Positions 39,527 through 43,272 of a DNA stretch of 43,272 bases are shown here, piece after piece. The first letter of the stretch is position 1; the number at the start of each line of letters is the position of its first letter. The notes below the pieces were generated by a model. That model was not told the origin of the DNA, made no database searches, and saw only the letters and a list, made by a program, of their open reading frames with translations. The translations under genes and the position numbers were made by a program. Where the stretch lies: positions 1 through 43,272 of the IMG/VR virus record IMGVR_UViG_3300013006_000056; one strand, written 5' to 3'. Source of the stretch: a virus.

Positions 39527-41437
39527 ATGACCTTTTTTGAAAAATTGAATGAAGTGTTGGCTCAACAAAGTAAATCAACGTTCAGTACATCTGAAATAAA
39601 AAAGTTAATGTTCGATGCCTATCAAACCAAGGATGAGTCAGTGATTCCCTCGGATTATTGCTATAACCGAACAAACCATGGCAGAAAATTTTCTTCCGAA
39701 ACTAGACTTCTGAAGTACCTTGATCGTAATGAGTATGAGTATCTGGGTAAAAACTATAAATACAGTGGGCCTGTTTATCATAAGGAAAAAAATTCAGCTG
39801 AAGAACAAAAAGTTGGTGAATGGTTTGACGGCGTATACAAACCTTACATACAAATAGAAGGACCAGAGGTTGAAAATATGGAAGAGTTAAAAGAAATGGG
39901 AAGCGAGCCTAAAAAGGAAGTACGGCCTTCTTTAAACCAAATTCTCTATGGTCCGCCTGGAACTGGAAAAACTTTTCACAGTATCACTGAAGCGATGAGA
40001 ATATTGGAGCCACAGTTATTCTGGGATGCTCTAACACCGACCCGTGAAGCCTTGAAGCAAAAATTCGATGAATATGTAAAGACAAATAGAGTTCGTCTTG
40101 TCACGTTTCATCAAAGCTTTAGTTATGAAGATTTTGTCGAGGGCATTCGCGTTTCTACCGCAAAAGAAGGCGACAAACTCGCTTATGACATAGAACCCGG
40201 TATTTTTAAGAAAGTTTGTGAGGAAGCAGGGCGACGCAAAGAAACTGAGGCCCATCTCGGTCTCAATGAAAGACCGCGTCTGTGGAAAATTTCAATTAGT
40301 GATGAAAGTTCTCGCCAGTATTGTTTTACACATGGCGAAGCACGAATTGGTTGGGGTGAAATAGGAAACCTCCTCACTACAGATCTAACCTTACCTGAGC
40401 TTAAACTGGGATCGAATGATCGGAGTACGCTTGAAATTTTTGCATCCGAGATACGAATTGGCGATGTCTTTCTTTGCCTCAAGTCAACATCCACAATCTG
40501 TGGCGTGGGCATCGTGACAGGCGACTATCGCTATCAAGATCAAGTTCCAAATGGCGTAAGAAGTGATTATCAGAATGTTCGCTCAGTCAAATGGGTCTTT
40601 AGTCAGCTCAATTTCGACATTCTGAGTCTCAATAAGCAGGTAGGACTTACACTCAAAACCGTATATGAGTTAGGGCGCTTTACATGGACTGAACTTGTAG
40701 AAGCCCTGACGCGCCAAGGTGAGGTTCTGAAGGAGTATGCTCATGCCAAAGACGAAAGGAAGCCTCACGTATTAATTATCGACGAGATAAATCGCGGTAA
40801 TATCTCGCGTATCTTTGGCGAACTCATTACTTTAATTGAGGAAAGTAAACGCGAAGGACAGCCTGAAGCATTAAGCGTCACTTTGCCCTATTCTGGCGAT
40901 GAATTTTTAGTCCCTGATAATGTCTTTATCATCGGTACGATGAACACCTCAGATCGCTCATTGACAGGGCTGGATATTGCATTACGTCGACGTTTTACGT
41001 TTATTGAAATGCAACCAAAGCCGGAAGAGCTGGCGGGCATTGAAGTGTCAAGTGGTGAAGTTAAGGTAAGTATTCAAACCTTACTTGAAGTCATGAATCA
41101 GCGCATAGAGATTCTACTGGATCGTGACCATTGTCTTGGGCATGCATACTTTATGCCGCTAAAAGAAGAACAGAAACGCACACTTCCAGAGTTAGCTCAT
41201 ATTTTTGGGCAAAAGATCCTTCCACTGCTTCAAGAGTATTTTTATGATGATTGGGAGCGGATAGATTGGGTTCTGAACTCGAATGGCATGGTACAGCAGC
41301 AGTATCAAGAATCTGATATTGATAAGCTATTTCCAGCATCCGCCAAAGGAAAAATACAAAGCCAATCTTGGCAAATAAACCCAGATGCGTTTGATGATAT
41401 TAGAAATTATCAGGCAATTATTGGAGTCGCTCAATGA
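39527..41437 (+). CDS. mcrB: McrB-like AAA+ restriction GTPase with inserted domain
   Basis: The 636-residue protein has an N-terminal domain (1-120) that differs from the E. coli one, Walker A LYGPPGTGKT at about 140-149, FHQSFSYEDFVEGIR near 190, Walker B LIIDEINRGN at about 415-424 and GTMNTSDRSLTGLD near 469. Between 235 and 405 lies an extra domain with RPRLWKISISDESSRQYCF and ARIGWGEIGNLL, an EVE/ASCH-like modified-base reader pattern. It senses methylated or otherwise modified DNA and drives translocation with McrC. It overlaps mcrC by 4 bp. Confidence 0.85.
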   Translation: MTFFEKLNEVLAQQSKSTFSTSEIKKLMFDAYQTKDESVIPSDYCYNRTNHGRKFSSETRLLKYLDRNEYEYLGKNYKYSGPVYHKEKNSAEEQKVGEWFDGVYKPYIQIEGPEVENMEELKEMGSEPKKEVRPSLNQILYGPPGTGKTFHSITEAMRILEPQLFWDALTPTREALKQKFDEYVKTNRVRLVTFHQSFSYEDFVEGIRVSTAKEGDKLAYDIEPGIFKKVCEEAGRRKETEAHLGLNERPRLWKISISDESSRQYCFTHGEARIGWGEIGNLLTTDLTLPELKLGSNDRSTLEIFASEIRIGDVFLCLKSTSTICGVGIVTGDYRYQDQVPNGVRSDYQNVRSVKWVFSQLNFDILSLNKQVGLTLKTVYELGRFTWTELVEALTRQGEVLKEYAHAKDERKPHVLIIDEINRGNISRIFGELITLIEESKREGQPEALSVTLPYSGDEFLVPDNVFIIGTMNTSDRSLTGLDIALRRRFTFIEMQPKPEELAGIEVSSGEVKVSIQTLLEVMNQRIEILLDRDHCLGHAYFMPLKEEQKRTLPELAHIFGQKILPLLQEYFYDDWERIDWVLNSNGMVQQQYQESDIDKLFPASAKGKIQSQSWQINPDAFDDIRNYQAIIGVAQ

Positions 41438-42795
41438 GACATGTCACAGTGCGAGAGTATGCACTGTTGACGGCTTGTGACGTCCCAAAAATGCAGCTAG
41501 CCACAGAGCTCGATACCGCAGAGATATCTCAGTCTGCATACGAGTATCTATGCGACTTAGCTGATAGCTTTTCAAAAAATGGCTATAACCTTCTTCAAGT
41601 TGCAGGACGTAAGCGTCTCAAGTTAGACAATTATGTTGGAGTGATTGAGACGCCCTGTGGCACACGCTTGGAAATACTCCCTAAGCATATAGATAATGTC
41701 ACTGATGTCGAAGTCCCTCGCGCCGTGTTATATAAGATGCTGGCCACTGCGCTCAATTTGCCGCACAGAGAAGCTGGAGCCGCAGATTTAAAACGCTATA
41801 GACAACCTTTACATGAGTGGATCATCACCCAGTTTTTACAGGCATTTGAAGATCTACTCCGTAAAGATCTTCGATTTGATTACCAGCGTATCGAAGACGA
41901 GCAAAAGTATTTACGCGGTCAGTTGGATCTGGCGCGACGTATGCGCCAACCGGTAGGCCGTGAGCACATCTTTCCGATTCGGCATGATATTTTTACCCCA
42001 GATCGCCCAGAAAATCGCTTGCTCCGCGCGGCTTTAGAGCGCATATGCCGGGTGACTCAAGACCCTCAAAATTGGAGACTAGCGCAAGAGTTACGCTTAT
42101 TGACTGTGGAAATTCCATCAAGCACACACGTTCCGCAAGATTTCAAGAAGTGGCAGAGCGGAAGACTACTTGAGCATTATCAGCCGATCAAACCATGGTG
42201 CGAACTGATTCTTGGACAGTACATGCCCGTCACCGTCAGTGGGGAGTGGCGAGGAATTAGCCTACTTTTTCCGATGGAAAAGCTCTTTGAGAGCTATGTC
42301 GCATCTCAATTCAAAAAACAGCTAATTGCTGGCACATCACTGAGCACACAGGTTCAAAGTGAACATCTATGTCGGCATAAGTCGGTCGAAATTTTTAGAT
42401 TAAAGCCCGATTTGAAAATAACGTATCAAAATCAAAGTCTGATTTTGGATACTAAATGGAAACGGATCAACAAAGCAGCTTCACGCTATGATCTTAAAGA
42501 TGATGATCTACGACAAATGTTTGCCTATAGTCACTCTTATCTTCAGCATAAGGGGGACGTTGTGCTTATTTACCCCGCTTGGGAGGGGTTTAACGAAGCG
42601 TTGTCAGTCTTCCATTTTCAGGGAAAGAATGTTGACTCATGCTTGTGGGTGATCCCATTTGATTTGGAGAACGATACATTTATTTTGTCGAAAGAGTGTT
42701 CGGAAAAAGACCAAATTGAGAACCTGAATCACAAGTTTCATTTGAGTGATGTAATAAGGAATAAGCCTGAAGTTCAGAGTCTGCCAGTACGCTAA
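41434..42795 (+). CDS. mcrC: McrC nuclease subunit
   Basis: The 453-residue protein follows McrB in the usual way (ATGA overlap). It has the family's N-terminal part (YVGVIETPCGTRLEILPKHI), a mid region with YLRGQLDLARRMRQP, and a PD-(D/E)xK site near 323-340 (LKPDLKITYQNQ, LILDTKWK). It cuts DNA in the McrBC complex. With McrB it would attack DNA with modified bases, the reverse of what type I restriction attacks. A downstream gap of 83 bp has no visible terminator. Confidence 0.9.
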   Translation: MRHVTVREYALLTACDVPKMQLATELDTAEISQSAYEYLCDLADSFSKNGYNLLQVAGRKRLKLDNYVGVIETPCGTRLEILPKHIDNVTDVEVPRAVLYKMLATALNLPHREAGAADLKRYRQPLHEWIITQFLQAFEDLLRKDLRFDYQRIEDEQKYLRGQLDLARRMRQPVGREHIFPIRHDIFTPDRPENRLLRAALERICRVTQDPQNWRLAQELRLLTVEIPSSTHVPQDFKKWQSGRLLEHYQPIKPWCELILGQYMPVTVSGEWRGISLLFPMEKLFESYVASQFKKQLIAGTSLSTQVQSEHLCRHKSVEIFRLKPDLKITYQNQSLILDTKWKRINKAASRYDLKDDDLRQMFAYSHSYLQHKGDVVLIYPAWEGFNEALSVFHFQGKNVDSCLWVIPFDLENDTFILSKECSEKDQIENLNHKFHLSDVIRNKPEVQSLPVR

Positions 42796-42878
42796 TGTAG
42801 ATATAGGAATCAAAAGCATCTATTGTCATCAGCAATGACTAGAAGCGCATTGTGCCAACAGGAGCTAATGACCCTATT

Positions 42879-43133
42879 TTAAGGAAGGTTTGGCTCAGAT
42901 AGACCGATCACAAACCCACGTTTTTTCCCCCTCTTTCTGTTAGAGATGATGTGTGTCACAGCCATATCACTTGTAGCCTCGGCAAGCTCGTATAGATCCC
43001 GTTTAGCCGAGGGTACAGGCTGGCGATTAGATATTTTAGCGCGGTCAACGTATGCGTAAAAACCATCATGAGAGCATAGACGTTTAAACTGTAAATCCAT
43101 TTTCGCGTCTAGGAAAGTTTTAACGGTGTCTGG
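42879..43133 (-). CDS. Unknown gene cut by the right-hand IS element (partial)
   Basis: The reverse frame is open from the IS boundary (43133) to a stop at 42879. If whole, its first ATG would be at 43100 and give 73 residues (MDLQFKRLCSHDGFYAYVDR ...). The frame is also open across the boundary as PDTVKTFLDAK, so the gene may have been cut by the insertion. The basic stretch SNRKRGKKRGF is near the end. No family is recognised. Confidence 0.4.
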   Translation of the reverse strand, partial: PDTVKTFLDAKMDLQFKRLCSHDGFYAYVDRAKISNRQPVPSAKRDLYELAEATSDMAVTHIISNRKRGKKRGFVIGLSEPNLP

Positions 43134-43272
43134 GGCTTTGTTGCACAATTCCCGTTGTTAGGTTGCAGCAGTGGCGGATAATTGAAGGATGACAAAGCCA
43201 TCAACTCAGAAATATCGTACCAGCAACTGGTCATCCTACAACACCGCTCTCAAATCACGTGGATCTCTGACA
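43134..43272 (+). mobile_element. IS5-family element, left end (partial)
   Basis: GGCTTTGTTGCACAAT at 43134-43149 is the left terminal repeat, the mirror of that at 106-121. It is followed by a short leader and the start of a transposase. The 9 bp before it (GGTGTCTGG) have no partner at the other window end. Both IS copies read the same way, which leaves open a composite transposon structure. Confidence 0.85.
43189..43272 (+). CDS. IS5-family transposase, N-terminal fragment
   Basis: The ATG at 43189 opens a frame MTKPSTQKYRTSNWSSYNTA through LKSRGSLT, the hallmark start of IS903-like IS5 transposases, and AAGG precedes it. The window ends after 28 codons, so the rest of the gene is not visible. 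It probably belongs to the same IS type as the fragment at 1-121. Confidence 0.85.
   Translation, partial: MTKPSTQKYRTSNWSSYNTALKSRGSLT

Overview
The window looks like accessory DNA from a gammaproteobacterium, possibly a Moraxellaceae relative. That placement is an inference from the style of the phage, IS and defence genes, and no housekeeping gene confirms it. Both ends lie inside copies of an IS5-family element (IS903-like ends, GGCTTTGTTGCACAA), both read on the + strand. The left end holds the last 22 transposase codons and the right end the first 28, so the window is probably a contig or island bounded by IS copies.

Region 1 (about 350-26,000) is the late half of a contractile-tailed (myovirus-type) prophage. 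Three tandem repeats of about 177 bp, each with a terminator-like hairpin, come first. The structural genes follow on the + strand: DUF2213 protease/scaffold, cement protein, DUF2184 major capsid protein, head-completion and neck proteins, DUF3383 sheath, tube, tail-assembly chaperone with a T-TTT-TTT frameshift site, tape measure with a lysozyme domain, a compact baseplate (Dit-like, plug, hub, Gp138-like spike, gp25-like, J-like, DUF2612), a glycine-rich tail fibre, several small fibre or decoration proteins, and a holin/SAR-endolysin cassette. Terminase and portal genes are not in the window. Four insertions interrupt the late operon: a cassette with its own promoter and terminator at 5319-5967, a small membrane protein at 8154, two exported proteins on the reverse strand at 11931-13403, and a conspicuously AT-rich three-gene operon at 15689-17728 (TIGR04255-like plus two unknowns). 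The last is the best candidate here for an undescribed system.

Region 2 (about 26,000-30,600) starts with a complete tRNA-Lys(CUU) that has its own promoter. A tyrosine integrase and an excisionase-like HTH gene on the reverse strand follow it, the standard end of an element integrated into a tRNA 3' end. A few unknown or regulatory genes come next, then about 1 kb of decayed DNA with a 72-bp direct duplication.

Region 3 (30,633-42,795) is a defence island, all on the + strand. It holds a type I restriction-modification operon (hsdM, hsdS, hsdR) with a SIR2-like gene and an Abi_2/HEPN gene inserted between hsdS and hsdR, a wrecked DUF1016 (YhcG-type) nuclease remnant, and an McrBC pair whose McrB carries an extra domain inside its AAA+ module. 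Modification and restriction genes are all present. The SIR2 and Abi proteins could act as a second, cell-suicide layer, by analogy with PrrC in other hsd operons; that is inference.
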